From: Deltaproteobacteria bacterium
Lineage (GTDB): Bacteria > Desulfobacterota > Syntrophia > Syntrophales > UBA8958
Assembly (NCBI GenBank): GCA_029561465.1
Contig: JAKQIZ010000042.1
Coordinates: forward strand, 1-56,938
Length of the DNA: 56,938 nt
Direction: 5' to 3'
Below the pieces are notes generated by a model. It did not search any database and was not told the DNA's origin. It saw nothing but the letters and a program-made list of their open reading frames with translations. The position numbers and the translations under genes are program-made. Shown here piece after piece: positions 1 through 13,190 of the stretch (position 1 is the stretch's first letter; the number at the start of each line of letters is the position of its first letter).

Positions 1-4440
<4,440 letters not shown>

Positions 4441-5660
4441 TATCTACGATGTTCTGCAGCCAATCCGTCCCCGCCTTGACGGTGTGTTCGTCCAGATTCT
4501 GGATGGTTTGGAGATAGTCTCGGTGTTCATGGCCCCGGATTTCCATGGCGGCCAGGAAGAATGTCCGGTTTTGGTCTTCCCGCTCCGCTTCGCTACCATC
4601 GGTGAAGCAAGCTTCGATAGCGGGCCATTTTTCCATAAATTCCCGTTTCTGCCGGATCAGGGTCTCCCGACGGGTGCCCGAGAGGATCCTTTCGGAGATG
4701 GTGATGGATTTTTCCATCTTTTCCGCCAGGGCCCGAAAACGGCTCAGCCGCTCGCCGATGGCCAGCTCCAGTGTGTCCAGCGCCCCGGCGTAAAGTTCCC
4801 TGCCCAGTTCCCGGGCGACGAAAAAGGGCCGGCGGACGAGGATGTACCATTGCCGGAGGGCGAGAAGATTGGCTAGATAAATGATATTGTTATGGATGCG
4901 CCGCCGGATGTCGCCGTAGAAGCCCATGTGAAAATTGACCTCGTAGGCCATGTTCCCCGTCTGGCCGAGGAGTTTGCCCCCCTCGGGGAAGTCCCCCCGA
5001 TAGACCGTTCCCGCCGAGATTACCGTTCCGTAACCGATCCGGGTGGGCCCTACGATTCCTCCCTGGCCGCCCAAGAAGATCGGGGGCTGATTCAGCATGA
5101 CACCCCGGGGGACATCACCGATCAGGGAGGGGGTGGCCTTATCCTGATTCGGGGTATAGTTGAAGTGAATATAAGAACTTCCCACTTCCGTATGGTTCTT
5201 CCGGCTCGTTCCTCCGGCGAGGAAGCAGTCGCAGAAGTTGATCAGACTGCCGAGGGTGACAAAGGGAAAGAGGATCGTTTGCTTTAGACCCACGGCATGG
5301 GCTCCGTTCGCCTCTTCCTCCAGGAGACAGCCCTCCCGCACCTGGGCGCTGCTGCCCAGGTTAACCTTCTCCAGGCATACGGATCTGTTGAAAAATCCGC
5401 CCTTCAGTTCCACCCGGGGCCCCAACTGGCAATCGAGGATCGTAGCGGGGGCTTCGCAACCAAGTTTAACTCCCGGCATGATCAGGGTTTTTTCCCCGTG
5501 GATCCGCGTGCCGCTGTAAAAGATCACGCCCTCGCCGGCGATACGTTCTATCGCCACTTCCGGTCCGATCTCCACGGTGGTCGGGTTGGGCATGGACACC
5601 CCTTTTTCGAGCAGGAGTCTTATTTTGGGATCGGTGGACATATCTCCTCCGTAATGACGC

Positions 5661-5957
5661 TTAACGTTCTAACCCGAGTTTGGTCATCTTTTTATGGAAG
5701 GTGTTGCGGTTGATGCCCAGATAATCGGCGGCCCGGCTTTTGACGTGCTGGGATCGCTCCAGGGCGATTCTGAAGAGACAACGTTCCACGATGGCGGTCA
5801 CATCCTCATAAACCCTGCTTTTTGCCGCCGTAGTGTCGCCGAGGATCGTGACGATGTCCGCCAGCTTCTGGGAGAGGATGTCTTCCGCCACCGCATGGAG
5901 GGATGTCACCCTCGCCTTATTGCCCACCAGCGGTGTTTCTTTGTGATTGTCCTTCAT
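5661..5957 (-). CDS. Fis-type helix-turn-helix protein
   Basis: A small protein of 98 aa from the chosen ATG; the track ORF begins 27 codons earlier at 6038. The C-terminus RAADYLGINRNTFHKKMTKLGLER is a Fis/NtrC-type DNA-binding helix-turn-helix. The N-terminal two thirds are helical and match no family I recognise. I chose ATG 5957 because it lies just after the upstream gene's stop at 5984 and avoids overlap, but no clear Shine-Dalgarno is present. It is probably a local DNA-bending or regulatory protein cotranscribed with the amino-sugar genes. Confidence 0.75.
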   Translation of the reverse strand: MKDNHKETPLVGNKARVTSLHAVAEDILSQKLADIVTILGDTTAAKSRVYEDVTAIVERCLFRIALERSQHVKSRAADYLGINRNTFHKKMTKLGLER

Positions 5958-5983
5958 AAAACAGGCTTTTTTATCCTTACTTT

Positions 5984-6505
5984 TTAGGGCGTGAATTTCA
6001 TGTATATAATGACCAACAGGACAACGGCGGCTACCCAAACCGCCACTAGGTCGGATATGTTCCGGGTTGGATTTTCGATCTGCTCCCTGGCCTCGGCTTC
6101 GATCTCGATCTTTCCCCCGTCGAGATGCCGGATGATTTCCCCCACCAGGGTGGAAAAGGAATCATAGGCGTTCGAGATGATATGAAACCCCTTCTTGGTT
6201 GTCAAGAGGATATAGACCCTGCTTCTCACTTTCAGGCAACCCACATGGGTGATGTCACTCCACAGGAGTTCCCTGCTCTTGAGGAGCTTCTTCAGCGCCA
6301 CGCCGCTCTCGGAAACCGAAACACTCCGGTTCATGGCCTCCAGAAAGATCAGGAGGGACAGGCCGGCAAAGACGGTCAGGACGATCTTTTCCGTTCCAGA
6401 ACCTTTGTATGCCAGGGAAACGATCAGCAGAAAGAGGAGCAGCAGGACGTCGATGCCCAGGGGGATGATGAACGACCGGCGGATGCGGTATGTACCCTCG
6501 GACAT
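5984..6505 (-). CDS. Small integral membrane protein with PH-like domain
   Basis: A hypothetical protein of 173 aa. Two hydrophobic helices lie near the N-terminus (IPLGIDVLLLLFLLIVSLAY; IVLTVFAGLSLLIFLEAM) and one at the C-terminus (LVAVWVAAVVLLVIIYM). The central soluble part (RELLWSDITHVGCLKV, YILLTTKKGFHIIS) resembles the bacterial PH-like fold seen in YdbT/YcxB-type proteins. The track uses a TTG at 6511; ATG 6505 has an AGGA eight bases upstream and sits two bases past the moaC stop, so I prefer it. Function unknown. Confidence 0.7.
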   Translation of the reverse strand: MSEGTYRIRRSFIIPLGIDVLLLLFLLIVSLAYKGSGTEKIVLTVFAGLSLLIFLEAMNRSVSVSESGVALKKLLKSRELLWSDITHVGCLKVRSRVYILLTTKKGFHIISNAYDSFSTLVGEIIRHLDGGKIEIEAEAREQIENPTRNISDLVAVWVAAVVLLVIIYMKFTP

Positions 6506-6507
6506 GA

Positions 6508-6987
6508 TCAATCCTTTCTGGTGAAAGAACCGCTTTTACCGCCGCTTTTAGCGACGAGCATGACGTCGGAAATGGTCATTTCCCGGTCGGCGGCTTTGCA
6601 CATGTCGTAGATGGTGAGGGCGGCGACGCTTACGGCGGTCAGGGCTTCCATCTCCACGCCGGTTCGGCCTATGGTTCTTACCCGGGCTTCGATGGCAATC
6701 TCACCCCGTTCGCGGTTGTCGGTAAAAGAAATATCGATCCCCGTAAGCTCCAGAGGATGGCACATGGGAATCAGACGCCCCGTTTCTTTGGCGGCCATGG
6801 TCCCGGCGATGCGGGCAACGCCGATTACGTCTCCCTTCGGGATGCCGCCGTCAGCAATGAGGGCCAGGGTCTCCGGTTTCATCACGACCCGGCCCCGGGC
6901 CACCGCCTCCCTGGCCGTCGGTTCCTTGCCGGAGACATCGACCATTTTTGCCCGGCCCCGCTCATCTACATGCGTCAGCTTCACCAT
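6508..6987 (-). CDS. moaC: Cyclic pyranopterin monophosphate synthase
   Basis: 159 aa, normal MoaC length. MoaC converts the MoaA product to cyclic pyranopterin monophosphate in molybdenum cofactor synthesis. Diagnostic segments are LTHVDERGRAKMVDVSGK, the catalytic-region motif IPMCHPLELTGI, and the tail GVEMEALTAVSVAALTIYDMCKA. The start ATG has GAGGTGAC upstream. It is the first gene of the minus-strand run that continues into the membrane protein two bases later. Molybdenum or tungsten enzymes are common in anaerobes, but no other moa gene is in the window. Confidence 0.96.
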   Translation of the reverse strand: MVKLTHVDERGRAKMVDVSGKEPTAREAVARGRVVMKPETLALIADGGIPKGDVIGVARIAGTMAAKETGRLIPMCHPLELTGIDISFTDNRERGEIAIEARVRTIGRTGVEMEALTAVSVAALTIYDMCKAADREMTISDVMLVAKSGGKSGSFTRKD

Positions 6988-7200
6988 GTGAAAACGTCAC
7001 CTCGCCGCGAAGTATCGCTACGCGTTTATGAATTCCCCATCCGCCGGGAGGGTCGGGGTAGAGGGGTGCCAGTTTATCCCGTTCTCCCGTGATGGCTCCT
7101 ACGAACATAAAACTTATCACAGCCTCTTTTTCCCGTCAAGACAGTTGAAAAATCTCTGGAATTTCTATATATATACCACAATTTTTTCTCCGGGGGCGTT

Positions 7201-8730
7201 ATGATCGTAAAAGTCCTGGGCAGCTCCGTAATCGGCATTGAGGGTTACCTCATTGATGTCGAGGTCTATACCGCCCCGGGGCTTCCCCAATTCTCCACGG
7301 TGGGCCTGCCCGACGTGGCCGTCCGGGAAAGCCGGGAACGGATCAAGGCGGCGGTCAAGAGTTCCGGCTATCCCTTCCCCCGTCATCATGTCACCGTCAA
7401 TCTCGCCCCGGCGGATATCAGGAAAGAGGGCACGGGCTTCGACCTCCCCATTGCCGTGGGCATCCTGGCGGCGGAAGACGTGGTCCGGCCGGATCTGCTG
7501 GGCGCCTATCTCCTCCTCGGGGAGCTGTCGCTCGACGGCCGGATCAAGGGGGTCCACGGGGCGCTGCCGGCCGCCCTCAAGACCCGGGACCTGGGCCTCC
7601 GGGGCATCCTGGTTTCCCCGGAGAACGCATCGGAGGCCGCCCTGGTGGCGGGTATCGAGGCAATACCTGTGGCTTCCCTAACTGAAGTAGTGGAATTTCT
7701 GAACGGAATAAGTGAGATAAAACCGGCGCGTCGGGATGACCGGGACATCATTTCCGGAGGTGAGGACGAGGATTGTGATTTCCGGGACGTCCAGGGACAG
7801 GATCAGGCCAAGCGCGCCCTGGAGATTGCCGCGTCTGGGGCCCACAATATCCTGCTTCTCGGACCGCCGGGGAGCGGCAAGACCATGCTGGCCCGACGCC
7901 TGTCCTCCATCTTGCCCGCCCTTTCCTTCGCCGAGGCCGTAGAGGCGGCGAAGATCTATTCCGTTGCCGGTCTTTTGAATCGCGGCGAGGTAATGATCCG
8001 CCGCCGTCCCTTCCGCGCCCCCCATCATACCATCTCCGACGCCGGCCTCATTGGCGGGGGCGCGACGCCCCGGCCCGGCGAGATCAGCCTGGCCCATCAC
8101 GGGGTGCTTTTCCTCGACGAACTGCCGGAATTCCGGAAAAACTCCCTGGAGGCCCTGCGGCAGCCCCTGGAAGAGGGGACGGTTACCATCGCCCGGGCGG
8201 CCACGACGGTGGTCTATCCGGCCCGTTTTTTGTTCGTGGCGGCCATGAACCCCTGCCCCTGCGGATATTATGGCGACGCCCGCCAGACCTGCCGGTGCAG
8301 CGCCCAGCAGATCCGCCAGTACCAGCGGCGCCTGTCCGGGCCGCTTCTGGACCGCATTGACCTCCACATCGAAGTGCCGTCGCTGCGCTACCGGGAGCTG
8401 GTGGGGCGCTACCAGGGAGAAAGCTCCGCCGTAATCCGGGAGCGGATCGAAAAGGCCCGGGCCATACAGGAGCGGCGTTTTGCGGGAAAGATGACTCCCT
8501 TCAACGCCCGTATGTCCGACGCCGAGGTCAAACGCTACTGCCGGATCGATGAGGATGCCCAACAGTTGCTGGAGATGGCCATGGAGAAGCTCGGGCTGAG
8601 CGCCCGAGCCTACAAACGGATCCTCAAGGTGGCCCGGACGATCGCCGATCTCGATGACCGGGAGCTTCTGGAGGCCTCTCACGTCGCCGAGGCGATTCAG
8701 TACAGAAATCTTGATCGAAAACTCGTTTAG
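7201..8730 (+). CDS. YifB/ComM family Mg-chelatase-like AAA+ ATPase
   Basis: 509 aa, full length for the YifB/ComM family. The N-terminal ChlI-like domain (GLPQFSTVGLPDVAVRESRERIKAA) is followed by the AAA+ core with Walker A GPPGSGKTMLAR near residue 221, Walker B VLFLDELPEF, and sensor-region AAMNPCPCGYYGD with conserved cysteines. ComM is a hexameric helicase that promotes branch migration during natural transformation in Vibrio and Haemophilus; here that role is inferred by family. The ATG follows a G-rich ribosome site (CCGGGGGCGTT). An AT-rich stretch upstream (TATATATATACC) could hold the promoter. Confidence 0.93.
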   Translation: MIVKVLGSSVIGIEGYLIDVEVYTAPGLPQFSTVGLPDVAVRESRERIKAAVKSSGYPFPRHHVTVNLAPADIRKEGTGFDLPIAVGILAAEDVVRPDLLGAYLLLGELSLDGRIKGVHGALPAALKTRDLGLRGILVSPENASEAALVAGIEAIPVASLTEVVEFLNGISEIKPARRDDRDIISGGEDEDCDFRDVQGQDQAKRALEIAASGAHNILLLGPPGSGKTMLARRLSSILPALSFAEAVEAAKIYSVAGLLNRGEVMIRRRPFRAPHHTISDAGLIGGGATPRPGEISLAHHGVLFLDELPEFRKNSLEALRQPLEEGTVTIARAATTVVYPARFLFVAAMNPCPCGYYGDARQTCRCSAQQIRQYQRRLSGPLLDRIDLHIEVPSLRYRELVGRYQGESSAVIRERIEKARAIQERRFAGKMTPFNARMSDAEVKRYCRIDEDAQQLLEMAMEKLGLSARAYKRILKVARTIADLDDRELLEASHVAEAIQYRNLDRKLV

Positions 8731-8847
8731 TGATAATGGTTGCGACCAGTCATCAATCGGGAGCAGGGTAGGGAGTTTCTACCGGGCGTCGACCTTTCGG
8801 CCGTTTTTTGCCGGCTCTCGAACTATCAAGGGGGGAAAAGGAATATT

Positions 8848-9921
8848 ATGGAAATCATGATTGTTCAGGCCGATCCGGCGAAAAGGAAGGCCAAGCCGAA
8901 GGATGAGTCGAAACTGGGGTTCGGAAGGGTCTTGACGGATCACATGTTTACCATGTCCTACCATTCCAGCCGGGGCTGGTACGATCCCGTCGTCCGGCCC
9001 TATGAGGAGCTCCGTCTCGATCCGGCGGCCATGTGCCTCCACTACGGCCAGCTCATCTTCGAGGGCATGAAGGCCTACCGGGGCAAAAGCGGGGAGATAT
9101 ATCTGTTCCGGCCCACCGAGAATATTCGGCGGATGAACGAATCGGCCCGGCGTCTCTGTATGCCGACCCTGGATCCGGAGCTTTTTTTGGAAGGCCTGAA
9201 AAAACTCGTTCTCCTGGAGCAGGACTGGATCCCCAAAAGCAGCGGCGCCTCCCTGTATATCCGGCCCACCATGATCGCCACCGAGGCAGCCCTGGGGGTC
9301 CATCCCGCCGACGCCTATCTGTTCTTTATCATTGTCGGTCCGGTGGGGGCTTACTATCCCGAGGGATTCAGCCCGACAAAGATCTATGTGGTGGAGGAAT
9401 ACGTCCGTTCCGCTCCGGGGGGTATCGGCTATTGCAAGGCCGCGGGAAACTACGCGGCGAGCCTCATGGCCAGCGCCATGGCCATTGAAAAGGGCTACAC
9501 CCAGGTCCTCTGGCTCGATGCCGTGCATAGAAAATTCGTGGAGGAAGTGGGGACGAGCAATATCTTCTTCGTCATCGACGGCGAGTTGATCACCCCGCCT
9601 TTGGGAGGGACGATCCTGCCCGGCGTTACCCGCGATTCGGTCCTGCAGATCGCCCGTTCCTGGGGCCTCAATGTTTCCGAGCGGCCCCTGTCCATGGAAG
9701 AGATACTGACCGCCTTTAACAACGGGTCCCTGCAGGAGGCCTTTGCCTCGGGGACGGCGGCCATCGTCTCTCCCATCGGACAGGTCTGCTACCAGAATCG
9801 GGAATATGCCATCAATGAGGGCCGTACGGGAAGCCTGACGGAGAGGCTCTACGAGGAGATCCTCCGGATTCAGTACGGAGAAAAGGAAGATCCCTTCGGC
9901 TGGCGTTTGCGGATCGCCTGA
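8848..9921 (+). CDS. ilvE: Branched-chain amino acid aminotransferase
   Basis: 357 aa, type II (long) BCAT of fold-type IV PLP enzymes; it interconverts Leu, Ile and Val with their 2-oxo acids. Evidence: LHYGQLIFEGMKAYR, the PLP lysine context GGIGYCKAAGNYAAS, WLDAVHRKFVEEVGTSNIFFV and the phosphate-binding region SGTAAIVSPIG. The track ORF begins 36 codons upstream; ATG 8848 is preferred because of the strong AAGGGGGGAAAAGGA site and the family N-terminus. It is monocistronic by appearance, about 115 bp after yifB. Confidence 0.95.
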   Translation: MEIMIVQADPAKRKAKPKDESKLGFGRVLTDHMFTMSYHSSRGWYDPVVRPYEELRLDPAAMCLHYGQLIFEGMKAYRGKSGEIYLFRPTENIRRMNESARRLCMPTLDPELFLEGLKKLVLLEQDWIPKSSGASLYIRPTMIATEAALGVHPADAYLFFIIVGPVGAYYPEGFSPTKIYVVEEYVRSAPGGIGYCKAAGNYAASLMASAMAIEKGYTQVLWLDAVHRKFVEEVGTSNIFFVIDGELITPPLGGTILPGVTRDSVLQIARSWGLNVSERPLSMEEILTAFNNGSLQEAFASGTAAIVSPIGQVCYQNREYAINEGRTGSLTERLYEEILRIQYGEKEDPFGWRLRIA

Positions 9922-10223
9922 GGTGACAACCGCGGCGCCGCGGATTAGGGACGCTATTCCGGGCACTTGCCCCGGCAATTCACAAAGATGTGGAAAAAAC
10001 TGTTGATAACTATGTGTACAGTTTTCCTAAGTCTATAAATGATACGGTTTTATATCGGATTGCCGCTCTTTTAGGCAGACTTAAAGGATAAATAAAACAA
10101 GTAGTTACGCAGGTATCGAAGTTTTTTCATGGGTTAGGCGTCCCGTTGTGTGAGATATGCACATGATCCGGAAAATGGCATGATTTTTGACCGGTGGGTC
10201 ATGGCGGTCAGGGAGGTGCGAGG
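9922..10223. other. Non-coding gap between ilvE and lolA, with DnaA-box-like motifs
   Basis: No gene seen in about 300 bp. A 14-bp GC palindrome (CCGCGGCGCCGCGG) follows ilvE but has no T-run. Next is a cluster resembling DnaA boxes, TGTGGAAAA (9989) and TGTTGATAA (10001), followed by an AT-rich stretch with TATAAATGATACGG and TTTTATATCGG. The region may be the lolA promoter, a DnaA-binding site, or both. Confidence 0.45.
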
Positions 10224-10907
10224 ATGTATAGAAATTTGTTTCTCATTGGGGTCATAATAGTGGCGGCCGCCGTTCTGATCGGGGTTTCCGGGCCGTCCGC
10301 CTGGGGGGAGTCGCCCGCCCTGGAGGAGGTGATCCGGGGATTGCAGACCGCCTATGAAAAAACCACCGATCTGAAGGCGTCGTTCGTCCAGGAGGTTGCC
10401 CTGGCGTCGGTGAACCGCAAGGAGCGAGAAGAAGGGACCGTGTATTACAAACCACCCCGGCGCATGCTCTGGGATTATACAAAACCAGCGGTAAAAAAGC
10501 TGATCATAAATCCCGACAAGGCCTATCTGTATGTCCCCAAGGACCGGGCGGTTTACGTACAGGAAACGGCCCGGATCTTCAAATCCCAGCTTATTGTACG
10601 TCTCCTCGACGGTCTCGGGAAGGTGACCGAGGATTTTCAACTCGCCTTTGCGGATCCTGGTGCGCCCACGGATAAAAACGGCAACTACCTCTTGGTCATG
10701 ACACCGAAAAAGGCCGATCTCGGGGTGGACAAGATCTTCGTGACCCTGAGTCACGAGGATTTCACCATCATCCAATGCCGCTTTGCCGACACTTTCGGCA
10801 ACCGGACCACGGTGCTGTTCCGCAACATTCAACGCAATATCAAGCTGCCCGACAAGCTCTTCCAGTTCAAGACCCCGCCCAAAGTCGAGGTCTATCCGCT
10901 TTCATGA
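10224..10907 (+). CDS. lolA: Outer-membrane lipoprotein carrier protein LolA
   Basis: 227 aa. LolA is the periplasmic chaperone that carries lipoproteins from LolCDE to the outer membrane. The N-terminus MYRNLFLIGVIIVAAAVLIG...AWG is a signal peptide. The mature part has the family pattern LQTAYEKTTDLKASFVQE, EEGTVYYKPPRRMLWDYTKP, and YLYVPKDRAVYVQ. The start at 10224 has GGGAGGTGCGAGG just upstream; the track ORF starts ten codons earlier. Its presence implies a diderm envelope. The following debranching enzyme gene begins 22 bp after the stop. Confidence 0.92.
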   Translation: MYRNLFLIGVIIVAAAVLIGVSGPSAWGESPALEEVIRGLQTAYEKTTDLKASFVQEVALASVNRKEREEGTVYYKPPRRMLWDYTKPAVKKLIINPDKAYLYVPKDRAVYVQETARIFKSQLIVRLLDGLGKVTEDFQLAFADPGAPTDKNGNYLLVMTPKKADLGVDKIFVTLSHEDFTIIQCRFADTFGNRTTVLFRNIQRNIKLPDKLFQFKTPPKVEVYPLS

Positions 10908-10929
10908 CCGGGCCTCGCTCTTATCCGTT

Positions 10930-13152
10930 ATGGGAATAATATTGGGGATCAATCAGGGGGAGGATGGATTCCTCCCGGCGCATTCCGACGAAGAGTGGCT
11001 CGAGGTCAACGGCCGGGGCGGCTATGCCTCCAGCACCCTGCTGAACTGTCATACCCGCAAGTATCATGGTCTCCTCGTTGCTCAACTGGCCGCGCTGCCG
11101 GGGCGTTATGTCCTCCTGTCCAAATTCGAGGATACCATAATCCGCGGCGGCCGCCGGGAAGCCCTGAGCTGTCACAAGTACCCCGGCGTTTTTTTCCCGG
11201 CGGAATATTCTTTTCTCAAGGAATTTCAGCAGGATATATGTCCTTCATTTCTCTTTTCCGGCGGCGGGCTCCGGATCAGGAAATCAGTCCTCCTCGTGGC
11301 GGACGAGGACAGTCTCCTGATCCGTTACGATCCCGAAGCTTGTCCGGCATCTGGGGTGTTGAGGCTGCGGCCCTTCGTGGCCTACAGGGATTACCACCAC
11401 CTGAGCAAAGAGAACCCGTTCCTAAAGGGTAATGCCGACGCGATCAAAAACGGTTTCTCCCTCAGGCCTTACGCGGGAATGCCGCCCCTGGTCATCCAGA
11501 CAAACCTGCGGCCCCGCTGGCAACCGGAGCCATTATGGTATCATAACTTCGAATATGCCGAAGAAGCGGCCAGGGGATATGAACATCACGAAGATCTCTT
11601 CAGTCCCGGGCTCCTGGAGATACCGCTTCGGCAGGGAAAGGCGGTCCTGGTCCTTGTATCCCTTACCCCTTTCTACGGGCGGTTGAGCAAGAAATGGGAT
11701 GATGAGGTGCGCCGCCGCCGGGAGGTCCGAGACAAGGATGAACGGACTGTAGCGATCCTGGCGGCCGGGGGGTCGCTGACGGGGAGACAATTCCCGGGGA
11801 TGGGAGAGGAATCCGCGGCGTCCGGCGGCGACGCCGGTGGAGAAACGAAAACCGAGGGCGATAGGATGTCTCCCGGCAATGCTGCCGCCGGGACCGCCGG
11901 GAAAAGTCCCGAACGGGAAATCGTCGCGGCAGTGGCCTTGGAAAAACGGGACATCGCCATCTCGGAAACCGACTCTGCCGGGATCGCCGCGGAGCGGGAA
12001 TTACTCGGCATCCTCCTGCAGGCGGGAAGGCGTTTCCTGATCCGCACCGCCGCGGGGCATCCGGCGATCATTGCCGGTTATCCCTGGTTCGGGGAATGGG
12101 GACGGGACACCCTGCTGTCCCTGCCGGGACTTGCCTTTTGTTCCGGCCGCCGTCGGGAGGGGCTGGAGATACTCGTCCGGATGGCCCGGTTTGAGCGCCA
12201 GGGTCTCCTGCCCAACGTCTTCTCCGAACGGGACGCAGATCATGCCTACAATACCGTTGACGCCCCCCTGTGGTTCTTCTGGGCCGTCCAGCAACTCCTT
12301 CTGGACGACGCCGGTGACCGGACTCAGGCGGTGGTGGAAAAGAACCTCTGGCCGGTGATGAAAAACATCCTTCGCCAGTTCATTCACGGCACCATCTTCA
12401 ACATCTACATGGACGACAACGGTCTGATCCATGCCGGCGCGGAGAACCGGGCATTGACCTGGATGGATGCCTGCATTGACAACCGCCCCGTGACGCCCCG
12501 CCACGGTTATCCCGTGGAGGTTAACGCCCTGTGGTACAATGCCGTCCACTTCGCCGCCGACCTGGCCTCCCGGTTCGGGGACCGGGAGTTCTACTTTGAC
12601 GATCTCATCGAGAAAATTCGCCGGTCTTTTCTGGAGATCTTCTGGAACGACGATGATGCTTGCCTGGGGGATGTTTACCAGTCCGGGTGCCTCGATCGAT
12701 CCATCCGTCCCAATCAGATTTTCGCCGTCTCGCTGCCCCATTCCCCATTGGCGCTGACCCAGGCGCGCCTGGTGGTGAAAAAGGTGCGGGACGAACTCCT
12801 CACTCCCGTGGGGATTCGCACCCTTTCCCCCCGGGATCCGCGCTATCGGGGCCGTTACGCCGGCTCGCCCGCCGAGCGGGACGGGGCCTATCACCAGGGT
12901 ACGGTCTGGCCCTGGCTTTGGGGCCCCTTCGGAGAGGCCTGGCTCAAGGTCGCCGTCGACCGGGAAGGGGTAAAGAGGACCCTTCGGGATGGCCTCCGCA
13001 CCTTCCTGACCGGCCATTTCCGGATGGCGGGGATCGGCTGCGTCTCCGAGGTCTTCGACGGCGATTACCCCCACCGGCCCGGGGGCTGTATCGCCCAGGC
13101 CTGGTCCACGGCAGAGATCATCCGTCTCTACACCCTCATCGGTGGATCGTAG
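10930..13152 (+). CDS. Glycogen debranching enzyme (amylo-alpha-1,6-glucosidase)
   Basis: 740 aa from ATG 10930. The N-terminal GDE_N domain begins EEWLEVNGRGGYASSTLLNCHTRKYHGLLVA, a signature of bacterial/archaeal debranching enzymes. The C-terminal (alpha/alpha)6-barrel holds GYPWFGEWGRDTLLSLPGL, NTVDAPLWFFWAVQQ, LTWMDA and DGAYHQGTVWPWLWGPF, with the Asp/Glu residues expected for glucosidase catalysis. Between the domains, roughly residues 275-345, is a low-complexity Gly/Ala/Glu-rich linker (SAASGGDAGGETKTEGD). The enzyme removes alpha-1,6 branches during glycogen breakdown and matches the glycogen genes further right. Confidence 0.92.
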   Translation: MGIILGINQGEDGFLPAHSDEEWLEVNGRGGYASSTLLNCHTRKYHGLLVAQLAALPGRYVLLSKFEDTIIRGGRREALSCHKYPGVFFPAEYSFLKEFQQDICPSFLFSGGGLRIRKSVLLVADEDSLLIRYDPEACPASGVLRLRPFVAYRDYHHLSKENPFLKGNADAIKNGFSLRPYAGMPPLVIQTNLRPRWQPEPLWYHNFEYAEEAARGYEHHEDLFSPGLLEIPLRQGKAVLVLVSLTPFYGRLSKKWDDEVRRRREVRDKDERTVAILAAGGSLTGRQFPGMGEESAASGGDAGGETKTEGDRMSPGNAAAGTAGKSPEREIVAAVALEKRDIAISETDSAGIAAERELLGILLQAGRRFLIRTAAGHPAIIAGYPWFGEWGRDTLLSLPGLAFCSGRRREGLEILVRMARFERQGLLPNVFSERDADHAYNTVDAPLWFFWAVQQLLLDDAGDRTQAVVEKNLWPVMKNILRQFIHGTIFNIYMDDNGLIHAGAENRALTWMDACIDNRPVTPRHGYPVEVNALWYNAVHFAADLASRFGDREFYFDDLIEKIRRSFLEIFWNDDDACLGDVYQSGCLDRSIRPNQIFAVSLPHSPLALTQARLVVKKVRDELLTPVGIRTLSPRDPRYRGRYAGSPAERDGAYHQGTVWPWLWGPFGEAWLKVAVDREGVKRTLRDGLRTFLTGHFRMAGIGCVSEVFDGDYPHRPGGCIAQAWSTAEIIRLYTLIGGS

Positions 13153-13190
13153 CAATTACCGTTTACCGTGCGTAACCGCGGGGCAATGAC

